A program made the translations under genes and the position numbers. The notes beneath the pieces were generated by a model. It searched no databases. It had not been told where the DNA came from and was given only the letters and a program-made list of their open reading frames with translations. Shown piece by piece: positions 1-7,463 of a stretch of DNA of 25,118 nucleotides. The DNA is taken from NCBI GenBank assembly GCA_002389045.1, contig DGNS01000016.1:1-25118 (forward strand). Direction: 5' to 3'. Source of the stretch: Thiotrichaceae bacterium UBA4486. GTDB taxonomy: Bacteria > Pseudomonadota > Gammaproteobacteria > Eutrophobiales > Eutrophobiaceae. The stretch's first letter is position 1. Every line of letters starts with the position of its first letter.

Positions 1-19
1 TATTTGTGACTAAGAGACA

Positions 20-123
20 GGCGAAGGCGGGAATCCAGTAAATAAACAACCGCACCCCGTGCGGACATTGTTTTACTGGATACCGGATCAAAGCCTGTAG
101 TGGACTTGATCCAGTATCCGGTA
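20..123. repeat. REP-like intergenic repeat remnants
   Basis: Positions 21-39 match the right half of a widespread proteobacterial intergenic palindrome whose usual form pairs CCCGC-GAA with GGCGGGAATCCAG; the left half is missing here. Positions 74-91 and 106-123 form an imperfect 18-bp inverted repeat (a tactggat/ccggatcaa type arm and its near complement, with mismatches) around a 14-nt spacer, followed by TGACA, which is the usual end of such elements. No reading frame of interest crosses this stretch. The inverted repeat is seen directly. Membership of the common repeat family is from memory of similar sequences, so the family name is left open. Confidence 0.55.
40..64 (-). terminator. 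candidate rho-independent terminator of the ABC exporter operon
   Basis: Read on the minus strand, positions 64-50 form a perfect 6-bp GC-rich stem (CCGCAC / GTGCGG) with a 3-nt loop, followed by the T-rich tract TTGTTTATTT at 49-40. It lies about 100 nt beyond the stop codon of the permease gene, which is transcribed toward it. The stem is short and the T tract is interrupted, so termination strength is uncertain. If it works, the two-gene exporter operon ends inside this window. Confidence 0.45.
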
Positions 124-164
124 TGACAGAATCCCCCTGGTGAAATTTCAATATCCGGTTTCAT

Positions 165-899
165 TCAATCCGCCTTTTTCGCCTCGATGATCACGATGTT
201 CGCGTACAACCAGATGGCGATCAGCGTGGCAAAGTAAAACAGGTCGCGAAAATCAATCACGCCTTTTTTAATCGAATCAAAATGGGTCAGAAAACTCAGC
301 GAGGCAATGGCGTCGGTCAATGCCGGCGGCGCCCAGCCGCGGAAGAAATCCACCACCAGCGGAAAGCCGGCGAGTATAAACAGAAAGCAGATGACCACGC
401 TGATGACGAAGGCAATGACCTGGCTTTTCGACAACGCCGATATGCACGAACCTATGGCCAGAAAACCGCCGGCCATGAGCAGGCTGCCGAGGTAACTGGC
501 GATGATTACCGTGTTATCCGGCGAGCCCAGGTAATTAACGGTGATCCAGACGGGAAAAGTCAGGGCCAGCGCTACGCCGGTGAAACACCAGGCGGCAAAA
601 AACTTGCCCAGCACCGCATCGAGCACGGTTACCGGCAGGGTCATGAGCAATTCAATGGTTCCGGACTTGCGTTCCTCGGACCACAGCCGCATGGCGATGG
701 CGGGGATCAGAAACAGGTACAGCCACGGATGAAAGCGGAAGAACGGTTCCAGATCGGCCTGGTTGCGTTCGTAGAACGAGCCGACATAAAACGTGAACAC
801 GCCGGTCAGGAACAGGAAAATCACAATAAACACATAAGCCACCGGCGTGGAGAAATAGCCGTATAGCTCGCGTTTGAAAATGGCGCGGATATTTTTCAT
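165..899 (-). CDS. ABC-2 type transporter permease (GldF-like)
   Basis: The product is a 244-residue integral membrane protein that would form the channel of an ABC exporter with the ATPase encoded just upstream. It opens with a cytoplasmic amphipathic stretch (IRAIFKRELYGYFSTPVAYV), the usual N-terminus of ABC-2 permeases of the GldF/CcmB-like group. About six hydrophobic segments follow, near residues 17-40, 60-72, 98-118, 135-158, 163-188 and 218-238. The motif RLWSEERKSGTIELLMTLPV (about 71-90) is the characteristic ABC-2 cytoplasmic loop. I chose the ATG at 899 over an upstream in-frame start because it begins at this conserved segment and overlaps the ATPase stop by 4 nt (ATGA), indicating translational coupling. 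In related genomes this pair is often followed by GldG-like and DUF4340 genes. None lies before the window edge. The substrate is unknown. Confidence 0.85.
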   Translation of the reverse strand: MKNIRAIFKRELYGYFSTPVAYVFIVIFLFLTGVFTFYVGSFYERNQADLEPFFRFHPWLYLFLIPAIAMRLWSEERKSGTIELLMTLPVTVLDAVLGKFFAAWCFTGVALALTFPVWITVNYLGSPDNTVIIASYLGSLLMAGGFLAIGSCISALSKSQVIAFVISVVICFLFILAGFPLVVDFFRGWAPPALTDAIASLSFLTHFDSIKKGVIDFRDLFYFATLIAIWLYANIVIIEAKKAD

Positions 900-1669
900 G
901 AAGTGCCCTGCATCCCGGTTTGCTCGTAGAAGCGCGTCGTGATCTGGCGGAATACATCGTCCATGCGCCCGCTGGGGGACTGCTCCAGCAGTTCCCGTGG
1001 TGTGCCGTCGAAGAGTATTTGTCCGGAAGCAATGATAATGGCCCTGGTGCACACGGCGTCCACTTCTTCCATGATGTGGGTGGAAATTACGATGGCCTTG
1101 TCGGCGGCCATGGCCTTGATCAGTTCGCGCACCTCGTGTTTCTGGTTCGGATCGAGACCGTCCGTAGGTTCATCCATAATCAGCACCTCCGGGTCATGGA
1201 GGATGGCCTGGGCGACACCGACGCGGCGTTTGAACCCCTTGGACAGGGTTTCGATGCTCTGATGCACCACCGAGCCGAGGTTGATTGTGTCAATGGCCTG
1301 CTCTATACGCTGTTTTCTGACATCACCCTCGAGACCGCGGATGTCGGCAATGAACTCCAGGAAACGCAACACGGTCATTTCACCATAACAGGGCGCGCCT
1401 TCCGGCAGGTAACCGATTTTCTGCTTGGCGCGAATGGGATCGGTGAGCACGTCGGCGCCGCAGACTTCCACGGTCCCGGCGCTGGGTTCGAGAAACCCGG
1501 TGATCATCTTCATGGTGGTGGACTTGCCGGCGCCGTTGGGACCGAGAAATCCGAGCACTTCACCGCGGGCCACACTGAAGGATAGACCGCGTACCGCGTG
1601 AATCGGCCCGAAGCGCTTGTCCAGTGATTTGACGTTGATAGCCGGTGGTGCGGCGTCTGGCTCCATCAT
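896..1669 (-). CDS. ABC transporter ATP-binding protein (GldA-like)
   Basis: This 257-residue cytoplasmic ATPase would power the permease encoded by the overlapping downstream gene. Walker A is GPNGAGKST (43-51), the signature is LSKGFKRRV (142-150) in place of the canonical LSGGQ, Walker B with the D-loop is VLIMDEPTDGLDP (162-174), and the H-loop histidine is in STH (196-198). The Q-loop position reads IGYLPEGAP (85-93) without glutamine. Both this and the LSKG signature are usual in GldA-type and other ABC-2 exporter ATPases. It starts MMEP at 1669; the second ATG at 1666 is equally possible. The upstream spacer 1670-1877 must hold the promoter, but I see no convincing -35/-10 pair. A role in exporting a surface polymer, lipid or toxic compound is possible, but the sequence does not say which. 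Confidence 0.9.
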   Translation of the reverse strand: MMEPDAAPPAINVKSLDKRFGPIHAVRGLSFSVARGEVLGFLGPNGAGKSTTMKMITGFLEPSAGTVEVCGADVLTDPIRAKQKIGYLPEGAPCYGEMTVLRFLEFIADIRGLEGDVRKQRIEQAIDTINLGSVVHQSIETLSKGFKRRVGVAQAILHDPEVLIMDEPTDGLDPNQKHEVRELIKAMAADKAIVISTHIMEEVDAVCTRAIIIASGQILFDGTPRELLEQSPSGRMDDVFRQITTRFYEQTGMQGTS

Positions 1670-1846
1670 TCGTTCTTATTTAATGTATAGAGGGGTTGCA
1701 GCGGCGTTATTCTGCATATAAACGCGCCCGGGTCAATTCATCACTGCCCGGTCGACTCAATGGGGACTGTGACTGTTGTCTCCCGGCGGGGTTCACGGTA
1801 ACACGCCCCGCGGTTGCCCGACAACGCTCATCGGCACCCGCGGGAT

Positions 1847-1870
1847 TGCAACCGGTTTACCGGGTTTGCA
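1847..1870 (-). terminator. stem-loop downstream of the dehydrogenase gene
   Basis: The arms tgcaa-ccggt and accgg-gtttgca pair around a 2-nt loop with small bulges, 8 nt beyond the stop codon of the minus-strand dehydrogenase gene. There is no T-run on either strand, so this could be a weak or factor-assisted terminator, or a chance stem. Apart from this hairpin I see nothing gene-like in the 1670-1877 spacer. Confidence 0.25.
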
Positions 1871-1877
1871 CTGGCGC

Positions 1878-2753
1878 TCAGCCCGGCGATGATGCCGGGT
1901 CGGCGGTTTTCAGGCGAAACAGGGCCGAGATATCCTCATCGCCATACCCTTGTTCCATGAGTTTCCTGTAGTGCAGCAGGGTCATTTCCACCATGGGCCA
2001 GTTTTTTCCGGTCTTTTCCCCCATGGCCTTGCAGATATTCAGATCCTTGTAGTGCAGCGAGAGTTTGAAGCCGGGTTCGAAAGTGCCACGCAGCATGGTT
2101 TTGCCGCGGTGGGATAGAAACCAGTTTCCTGCCGCACCGTTGGAGACCACGTCAACGACCTTGTCCATGTCCAGGCCCATTTGCTGACCGAAGGCCAGGG
2201 CCTCGGTCACAGCCTGGTTGATGCCGGCGGCCATCAACTGGTTCACGGCCTTGCAGGCCTGACCGGATCCGGTCGGACCGATGTGCACGATATTGGCGGC
2301 AATGGCCGCAAGCACCGGCCTGACCTTGTCCAGCGCCGCGGCATCTCCGCCCGCCATCATGGCCAGGGTGGCATTGCGCGCGCCCTCGACACCGCCGGAC
2401 ACCGGGCAATCCAGGAACCCGGCGCCGTGATCCTCGAGCTTGCGCGCGGCCTCTTTGGCGGTATCGGAACTGACCGTGGATGTATCTACGACTACGGTGC
2501 CGGGCCGGACGTGATCGGCCATGGCGTTAACCACCTCCAATACATCCGCATCCCGCGAGACACAGATAATGATGAGTTCACAGTCGGCTGCCAGTGCGGC
2601 CGGGCTTTCGGCACAGCTAACACCGCATTCGCCGGCCAGGTCCGCGGCCTTTTCCCGGCTGCGGTTCCAGACACTGTACAAATGGTCCTGCTTGTGCAGG
2701 TTCATGGCCATATGTTTGCCCATGGCTCCAAGGCCTATAACGCCGGTTTTCAT
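1878..2753 (-). CDS. NAD(P)-dependent 3-hydroxyisobutyrate dehydrogenase-family oxidoreductase
   Basis: The 291-residue product belongs to the beta-hydroxyacid dehydrogenase family (HIBADH, tartronate semialdehyde reductase, GLYR-type succinic semialdehyde reductase). The N-terminal Rossmann motif is GLGAMG (7-12), preceded by the beta strand KTGVI. The substrate-binding signature is DCPVSGGVEGA (115-125), and the catalytic lysine segment is GSGQACKAVNQ with Lys168 and Asn171. The C-terminal all-helical dimer domain includes KDL (236-238). I chose the ATG at 2753 over an earlier in-frame start because GGAGAA lies 7-8 nt upstream and the protein then begins exactly at the Rossmann strand. The gene follows the M20 peptidase by 28 nt, so the two are probably cotranscribed. 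Which hydroxyacid it uses cannot be decided from sequence; the asparagine/serine-rich cofactor loop after the second strand (NRSREK, 30-35) suits NADP(H). Confidence 0.88.
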   Translation of the reverse strand: MKTGVIGLGAMGKHMAMNLHKQDHLYSVWNRSREKAADLAGECGVSCAESPAALAADCELIIICVSRDADVLEVVNAMADHVRPGTVVVDTSTVSSDTAKEAARKLEDHGAGFLDCPVSGGVEGARNATLAMMAGGDAAALDKVRPVLAAIAANIVHIGPTGSGQACKAVNQLMAAGINQAVTEALAFGQQMGLDMDKVVDVVSNGAAGNWFLSHRGKTMLRGTFEPGFKLSLHYKDLNICKAMGEKTGKNWPMVEMTLLHYRKLMEQGYGDEDISALFRLKTADPASSPG

Positions 2754-2781
2754 TGTGTTCTCCATTTGCATTGGTACATGT

Positions 2782-4200
2782 TCAGGCTGCACCGGCCTGC
2801 CGGAAATGATCAGCAATCACGGCGGCGATACAGCAGGTGAGTTTCTCTGCCGTGGGCAGATGCAGGAATTCGTTCGGGCCGTGGGCATTCGATCCCGGCC
2901 CCAGGACACCGGTGATAAGAAAGCGGGCATCGGGAAACTGTGCGCCGAGCATGCCCATGAACGGGATGGACCAGCCTTCGCCCATGTGCACGGCCGGTTT
3001 ACCAAAGAAAGTTTGCGAAGCGTTATCGATGGACTGCAGCAGCCACGCCGGCATATCCGGCGCCAACCAGCCGCTGGCGGCCCAGTCCGGGGTAAACGTG
3101 ACACTGGCGCCCGATGGCGGATCGGCCAGCAGCACTTGCTGCAGTTTTTTCGCAGCGGCGGCGGCATCGCAGGTCGGCGGCAGGCGCATGGACAGCTTCA
3201 GTGTCGTCTGCGGCCGCATGACATTACCGGCCGAGTGAATGGGGGGCAGGCCGTCCGCGCCGATCACGGACAGGGCCGGGCGCCAGCTGCGGTTCAGGAT
3301 CAGTTCCAGTGGATCTTCGCTGACCGGGCGGGTTTCGCCGCTGAGCGGGAAGCGCTTGTGAATGTCCCGGCCGATCATGCGGGCGGCGTCCCGCGCCTGT
3401 TGCAGGCGTTGCTCCGGTATATTTACGTGAAAATCCTCGATGACAATGCTGCCGGTAGTGGAATCCTCGATGCGATCGAGCAACTGGCGCAGGAGTCGAA
3501 AACTCGAAGGCACAATGCCGCCGGCGTCGCCGGAATGGATGCCTTCGCGGAGGACTTCAACGCGTAATTCCCCGCCGATGAGTCCGCGCAGGGATGTCGT
3601 ACACCACAGTTGTTCATAGTTGCCGCAACCGGAATCGAGGCAGATCACCAGATCCGGTGTACCGATACGCGAAGCCAGGTGATCCATGTAAAAGGGCAGA
3701 TCCGGGCTGCCGCTTTCCTCGCAGGCTTCGATGATGACGACACAGCGCCCGTGCGCGATACCCTGCTGTTGCAGGGCTTCCACGGCGAGCAGGCTGGCGA
3801 ACAGGGCATAACCGTCATCGGCGCCGCCGCGTCCGTAAAGCCGGTCGTCTTCCAGTACCGGCTGCCAGGGGCCGAGGTCCTCGCGCCAGCCGCTCATTTC
3901 CGGCTGTTTGTCGAGATGGCCGTAGAGCATGACGGTGTTCCCGGTCCGGCCCTGGATCTCGACCAGGATCAGCGGCGTGCGTCCGGGCAGGCGCACCACT
4001 TCCAGGGTCATGCCGGAAATGTTGCGGGCGGCGATCCAGCGGCAAAACTGCTGCACTGCTCGTTCCATATAACCGTTGCTTTCCCACTCCGGGTCGAACA
4101 TCGGTGATTTGTTCGGGATCCGGATATAGTCCACCAGTTCGGGAACAATGGAGGTTGCCCAGACGTTCGCGCAGTGCTGCTGTAATAAATCGCTGTTCAC
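2782..4200 (-). CDS. M20-family metallo-dipeptidase (CNDP2-like)
   Basis: This 472-residue zinc peptidase resembles the M20 dipeptidases of the carnosinase/CNDP2 group. Metal-site and catalytic residues are all visible: His95 and Asp97 in YGHLDKQP, the bridging Asp128 in GRGGADDG, the general base Glu161 with Glu162 in EACEESG, Asp189 in LDSGCG, and His440 in SNAHGPNE. The lid/dimerisation domain occupies roughly 205-370 and carries IHSGDAGG (His222). The predicted start is GTG at 4200 with only a weak ribosome-binding site. The next in-frame Met would remove the family's N-terminal YIRIPNKSP segment, so the upstream start is preferred. There is no signal peptide, so it should act in the cytoplasm on dipeptides or related amides. 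It is divergent from the lipoprotein genes at 4318 and upstream of the dehydrogenase gene, possibly in one operon. Confidence 0.9.
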   Translation of the reverse strand: MNSDLLQQHCANVWATSIVPELVDYIRIPNKSPMFDPEWESNGYMERAVQQFCRWIAARNISGMTLEVVRLPGRTPLILVEIQGRTGNTVMLYGHLDKQPEMSGWREDLGPWQPVLEDDRLYGRGGADDGYALFASLLAVEALQQQGIAHGRCVVIIEACEESGSPDLPFYMDHLASRIGTPDLVICLDSGCGNYEQLWCTTSLRGLIGGELRVEVLREGIHSGDAGGIVPSSFRLLRQLLDRIEDSTTGSIVIEDFHVNIPEQRLQQARDAARMIGRDIHKRFPLSGETRPVSEDPLELILNRSWRPALSVIGADGLPPIHSAGNVMRPQTTLKLSMRLPPTCDAAAAAKKLQQVLLADPPSGASVTFTPDWAASGWLAPDMPAWLLQSIDNASQTFFGKPAVHMGEGWSIPFMGMLGAQFPDARFLITGVLGPGSNAHGPNEFLHLPTAEKLTCCIAAVIADHFRQAGAA

Positions 4201-4317
4201 GTTACAATATCCGTTCGAATGTCAATTTTCCCTGAATTTTCAGGCGGGCAACAATCTTGAAGCCACAGTGTCCGTTGATCCGGTGTTCGTTCAGGGTGTC
4301 AAATACTGGAGGTCATC

Positions 4318-4578
4318 ATGTATCGCTTGCATACTAGCAAATCATTATTATTAACCGTACTCTCCGTTTTTGTTTTTCTGCTCTCCGCCTGCAGTGATGA
4401 TCAGTCCGCGGGTACGCAGCCGGCCGTCACTGAAACGCCGGCCGGCAGCGCCACCGGGCAAAGCACGGCTGCTGAAATGGATACGCCTGCCGGTGATTCG
4501 TCTTCAACAACGCACCCGGTGCTTGAAGGTATCGAGCGGGCCGAGGGTGTTGTCTACATGGATGAGATCTACAAATAA
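4318..4578 (+). CDS. small lipoprotein sharing a motif with the neighbouring cytochrome
   Basis: The 86-residue product has a lipoprotein signal peptide (hydrophobic 9-21, lipobox LLSAC with Cys25). It continues with a Thr/Ala/Ser/Pro-rich, presumably disordered stretch (26-65) and ends in GVVYMDEIYK (77-86). A strong TGGAGG lies at 4307-4312, 5 nt before the ATG. The ending matches GVIYQDEIYR at residues 80-89 of the next protein, 45 nt downstream, which also starts with a lipobox and a similar linker. The small gene therefore looks like a paralogue of the N-terminal third of that cytochrome, without the heme domain. I recognise no named family. A role as an accessory or docking partner of the cytochrome is inference from the shared motif and adjacency only. 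Confidence 0.75.
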   Translation: MYRLHTSKSLLLTVLSVFVFLLSACSDDQSAGTQPAVTETPAGSATGQSTAAEMDTPAGDSSSTTHPVLEGIERAEGVVYMDEIYK

Positions 4579-4622
4579 TCAGCCAAGCGCATCAATTTCA
4601 GAAACGAGGTGAGACAAACAAC

Positions 4623-5417
4623 ATGATGTACCGTGACCTGACAACCGTATTACTGGCCATGGCCCTGCTTGCCGGCTGCAGTGAAGAGAGCACTGACAGT
4701 GCCGGGACTGAAGCAACATCGCCGGAGCCCGCCATGACCACGCAGCCGGCCATGGCGGACGAGCAAGCCGTTGCCCGGACTGAAACTACCGATACATCCG
4801 GGGCGGCGTCCGAATCATCAGTCGGATCGACCGCAAAGGTCACGGCGCTGATGGACAATGGCGTAATCTACCAGGATGAAATTTACAGGGACTGGCCGTA
4901 TACCGAGGCGCCAGCGGCCGCCAGTGTCCAGGCAGCAGTAGCAGATGCCGCTGACCAGGTTACGGCGATGGCGGAAGACGCCGGTCAACAAGCCGGTGAA
5001 ATGGTCGATACCGTGAGCGAAGCCGTCACGGAAACGGCCGATGCTGCGGGTGAAGCCATGGAGACAGCCATGTCAACGGCCAGCGACAAGCCCTACCAGG
5101 TGGTGGATGGCGGTATCAGTGAAAACGCTATCGAAGGCTGGAAAACCTACAATGGCGGCGGCTGCGGCGCCTGTCACGGCAAGGGCGCTATCGGTGCGGT
5201 CGGACCCAACCTGGCCGACAGTGTCACGCAGAAACTCAGCAAGGAAGAGTTTGTGAATATTGTGACCAACGGCGTTTCCGGCACCATGATGCGGCCGCAT
5301 AATACCAACAAGCGGGTCATGGATAACCTCGACAATCTGTATGCTTACCTGGTGGCCCGGGGTGATGGTGTCCTCGGTCCGGGTAACCTGATCAAATCAC
5401 CGCTTGGTAAGGAATGA
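4623..5417 (+). CDS. lipoprotein monoheme c-type cytochrome
   Basis: This 264-residue exported electron-transfer protein is tethered by lipid at Cys19 (lipobox LAGC). Residues 20-75 are a disordered Ser/Thr/Ala/Glu-rich linker, 80-93 carry the motif GVIYQDEIYRDWPY, and 95-155 form a low-complexity Ala/Glu/Asp-rich helical stretch. Residues 160-255 are a class I cytochrome c domain with heme site CGACH (181-185) and probable axial Met222 or Met223 in GTMMRPH. The heme region (GWKTYNGGGCGACHGKGAIG) resembles cytochromes that accept electrons from periplasmic quinoprotein or flavoprotein dehydrogenases. GAGGTGAG lies 9 nt before the ATG at 4623; the ATG at 4626 is an alternative. It could receive electrons from the GMC oxidoreductase encoded at 7961, but they are separated by two unrelated genes, so this is a hypothesis. 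A heptad repeat array begins 2 nt after the stop codon. Confidence 0.85.
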   Translation: MMYRDLTTVLLAMALLAGCSEESTDSAGTEATSPEPAMTTQPAMADEQAVARTETTDTSGAASESSVGSTAKVTALMDNGVIYQDEIYRDWPYTEAPAAASVQAAVADAADQVTAMAEDAGQQAGEMVDTVSEAVTETADAAGEAMETAMSTASDKPYQVVDGGISENAIEGWKTYNGGGCGACHGKGAIGAVGPNLADSVTQKLSKEEFVNIVTNGVSGTMMRPHNTNKRVMDNLDNLYAYLVARGDGVLGPGNLIKSPLGKE

Positions 5418-5418
5418 G

Positions 5419-5559
5419 TTAACGGGGAACAGGGAGCAGTCAACAGTCAACAGTGAACAGTCAACAGTCAACAGTGAACAGTGAACAGTGAACAGTGAAT
5501 GGTGAATGGTGAATGGTAATCAGCTCTTTCACCACTCACCATTCACCAATCACCAATTC
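5419..5559 (+). repeat. heptad (NNNNCAG) tandem array 1 with inverted tail
   Basis: From 5419 to 5523 there are 15 consecutive 7-nt units in unbroken register. The third block of each unit is CGG once, CAG ten times, TGG three times and CAG again; the preceding four bases are mostly tcaa or tgaa. From 5532 the register is inverted, with CCA at 5532, 5539, 5546 and 5553. The tgaaTGG units can therefore fold back on the right-hand part: ggtgaatggt at 5501-5510 or 5508-5517 pairs perfectly with accattcacc at 5538-5547. The array fills most of the spacer between the cytochrome and the carbonic anhydrase gene. The hairpin could end transcripts, although no U-run follows it. Confidence 0.85.
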
Positions 5560-5594
5560 AATAACGGGCGAATAACAATCCAGGATAATCCCCA

Positions 5595-6125
5595 TTGGCA
5601 ATCCGTACCTTTCAGGGCAAGACCCCCGTGATCGATGAAAGTGCTTATGTCGATGACAGTGCCGTGGTCATCGGCGATGTGACCGTGGGTGCGGATTCAT
5701 CACTCTGGCCCATGGTGGTGGCGCGGGGCGATGTGCACAGCATCAGCATCGGTGAAAAAACCAATATCCAGGATGGCTCCATACTGCATGTGACCCACGA
5801 CGGCAAATTCTCCCCCGGCGGCTTTCCCTGCCGGGTCGGCAGTTACGTCACTGTCGGTCACCGGGTTACTGTGCATGCCTGCACCATTGGCGATTTCTGT
5901 CTGCTTGGTATGTCGGCCACTATCATGGACGGCGCCGAACTGGGCGATAAACTGATCCTTGGCGCCGGCAGCCTGGTGCCTACGGGCAGGAAACTCGAAG
6001 GTGGTTACCTCTATGTCGGCAGCCCGGTCAAACAGGTGCGGCCGCTAAAAGAAAAGGAGTTCGAGTTTCTTGAATATTCCGCCAAACATTACTCAACGCT
6101 GAAAGACAGGCATAAAATGCGTTGA
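5595..6125 (+). CDS. gamma-class carbonic anhydrase-like hexapeptide-repeat protein
   Basis: The 176-residue left-handed beta-helix protein belongs to the gamma-carbonic anhydrase family (YrdA/PaaY/CaiE type). Zinc ligands by family alignment are His65 (ILHVTHDG), His89 (VGHRV) and His94 (VHACTIGD), and the conserved RGD at 44-46 supplies the Arg/Asp pair of the trimer interface. Hexapeptide-like repeats run from about 12 to 145, followed by a C-terminal helix (151-176). The acidic proton-shuttle loop of the archaeal Cam enzyme is absent, as in most bacterial members, so carbonic anhydrase activity is plausible but not assured. The start is TTG at 5595 with AGGAT about 8 nt upstream; no in-frame ATG precedes the conserved sequence. 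It is probably cytoplasmic. The leader directly abuts heptad array 1. Confidence 0.85.
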   Translation: MAIRTFQGKTPVIDESAYVDDSAVVIGDVTVGADSSLWPMVVARGDVHSISIGEKTNIQDGSILHVTHDGKFSPGGFPCRVGSYVTVGHRVTVHACTIGDFCLLGMSATIMDGAELGDKLILGAGSLVPTGRKLEGGYLYVGSPVKQVRPLKEKEFEFLEYSAKHYSTLKDRHKMR

Positions 6126-6155
6126 TGTGTTCCTGATAATTGCGGTTTCGTACAC

Positions 6156-6161
6156 TATAAT
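6156..6161 (+). promoter_or_regulatory. candidate sigma-70 -10 element for the outer-membrane protein gene
   Basis: A perfect TATAAT occurs 76 nt before the ATG at 6238, in the spacer that follows the carbonic anhydrase gene. No good -35 hexamer is present at 16-18 nt (the best is CTGATA at 17 nt), so the promoter would be weak or activator-dependent. The rest of the 6126-6237 spacer shows no other recognisable signal. Confidence 0.35.
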
Positions 6162-6237
6162 CTGGTTATTAACAGGGGACATTGAATCGCGGCACCGCGA
6201 ACATGGCTACCATCATTCTGATTTCTGAGACAAAACC

Positions 6238-7392
6238 ATGACATTTCTGAAAAGACATTTATTATTTCTGCTGATTACTTTCTATCCTGTTACCAGTATC
6301 GCCGGTGGACCGCCCCCGCCAATGCTGCCCGGGGCACTTGAGGATGAGTGCGAAATATCCAGCGATCTCGAAAATGATCTGCTGCTTGGCGACAACAGTT
6401 TCGATGATAATGAGGAATGCAGTCTGCTGGCCCAGGGCAACGTGGTCAAGGAAGGGGAAACTCTGCGTTCCAGTACCACCACGTTTACCAATGCACTCTC
6501 CGGAATTGCACAGGGTGGTCTCGGCAACAATCGTGGTCAGAATGTTGCCCTCATCCAGAAGGGATTTCCGGCCAGCGGTCTGTCAGCCGGTGACGCATGG
6601 GAAAATTATTCCTTCTGGCTCAGTTACAGTCGGGTGGAAACCGAGGATGATCTCAGCTCAACGGCGTTCGATTCCTCTACCAACAATGCCATGGCGGGTA
6701 TCGATTACATAGTATCTGATCGCATGGTGGTCGGGCTGGCTTTCCTGGCCGAGGATAATGATGTGGACACGGTATTTAATACCGGTTCCCAGAAAATTGA
6801 CGGCTTTATGGTTGCTCCTTATTTCGGTTACAGCCTCACCGATGTCTTCAGCATTGACGGCAGTGTTGGTTATGGTGGCTACGATATCGACCAGGTTCGA
6901 ACCGACCCCGTAACCGGTACCCTGGTCGATGGTGATACTGAATCAGACCGCTGGTTTGCCTCTTTCAACCTCAACGCATTCAGGAATGTCGGCAACTGGT
7001 TTTTGTCGGGTCGTGCAGGAATGGTCTACAGTGAAGAGGACCACGATGGCTATACCGAGACCGGTGTCGCCGGCGCTGCCGTTAATCCCGCTGTCGCATC
7101 ACAGGAACTCGAATTCGGACAGTTGCAAATTGGTGGTGAAGCGGCCTATAGCCTGGGTAACTTCGAACCCTTTGTAAGCGCTTTTTACGAATACGATTTT
7201 GAACGGGAAAAGATTATTGTTAACGCCGGGCAGGCAAGGCCGGACAATGATCGCGATGATGTACGTCTGGGTCTGGGGGTTCGCGCATTTTCCAACGATG
7301 GTTTTGCCGGTATCCTGCAATGGAATACGGTACTTGACCGCAGTAACTTTGACAGTCATGAAATAAGTCTTTTCGGCCGGCTGGAATTCTAG
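6238..7392 (+). CDS. autotransporter-type outer-membrane beta-barrel protein
   Basis: The 384-residue exported protein has a signal peptide (1-22, cleavage near VTSIAG|G). An acidic N-terminal segment follows (24-75) with two cysteines, Cys38 and Cys61, that could form a disulfide. From about 120 to 384 the sequence alternates amphipathic strands and turns (ENYSFWLSYSR, AMAGIDYIVSDRMVVGLAF, IDGFMVAPYFGYSLTDVFSIDGSVGY), typical of the autotransporter beta-domain fold. It ends in the aromatic C-terminus LFGRLEF recognised by the BAM machinery. The passenger region is short (about 95 residues) and carries no enzyme motif, so this may be a stand-alone barrel porin or adhesin rather than a classical autotransporter. 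The ATG at 6238 has only a weak GAG ribosome-binding site. The function is not otherwise recognisable. Confidence 0.75.
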   Translation: MTFLKRHLLFLLITFYPVTSIAGGPPPPMLPGALEDECEISSDLENDLLLGDNSFDDNEECSLLAQGNVVKEGETLRSSTTTFTNALSGIAQGGLGNNRGQNVALIQKGFPASGLSAGDAWENYSFWLSYSRVETEDDLSSTAFDSSTNNAMAGIDYIVSDRMVVGLAFLAEDNDVDTVFNTGSQKIDGFMVAPYFGYSLTDVFSIDGSVGYGGYDIDQVRTDPVTGTLVDGDTESDRWFASFNLNAFRNVGNWFLSGRAGMVYSEEDHDGYTETGVAGAAVNPAVASQELEFGQLQIGGEAAYSLGNFEPFVSAFYEYDFEREKIIVNAGQARPDNDRDDVRLGLGVRAFSNDGFAGILQWNTVLDRSNFDSHEISLFGRLEF

Positions 7393-7463
7393 GGCACGCC
7401 CCCGGAAAACAGTACCGTACGATGGCGGTCTTGTACTGATTTCCGTCATAATCGAGTCCATCC

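Noticed and set aside
896..1669. Degenerate signature (LSKGF) and missing Q-loop glutamine as signs of a broken ABC ATPase
   Set aside because: Both are usual in GldA-type and other ABC-2 exporter ATPases, and Walker A, Walker B and the H-loop are intact.
1696..1971. A 91-codon plus-strand open frame near the dehydrogenase gene
   Set aside because: It overlaps the 3' end of the minus-strand dehydrogenase in antisense, has no ribosome-binding site and no recognisable domain.
5419..5559. The periodic arrays as a CRISPR array
   Set aside because: The period is 7 nt with no 24-40 nt repeats or unique spacers, and no cas genes are present.
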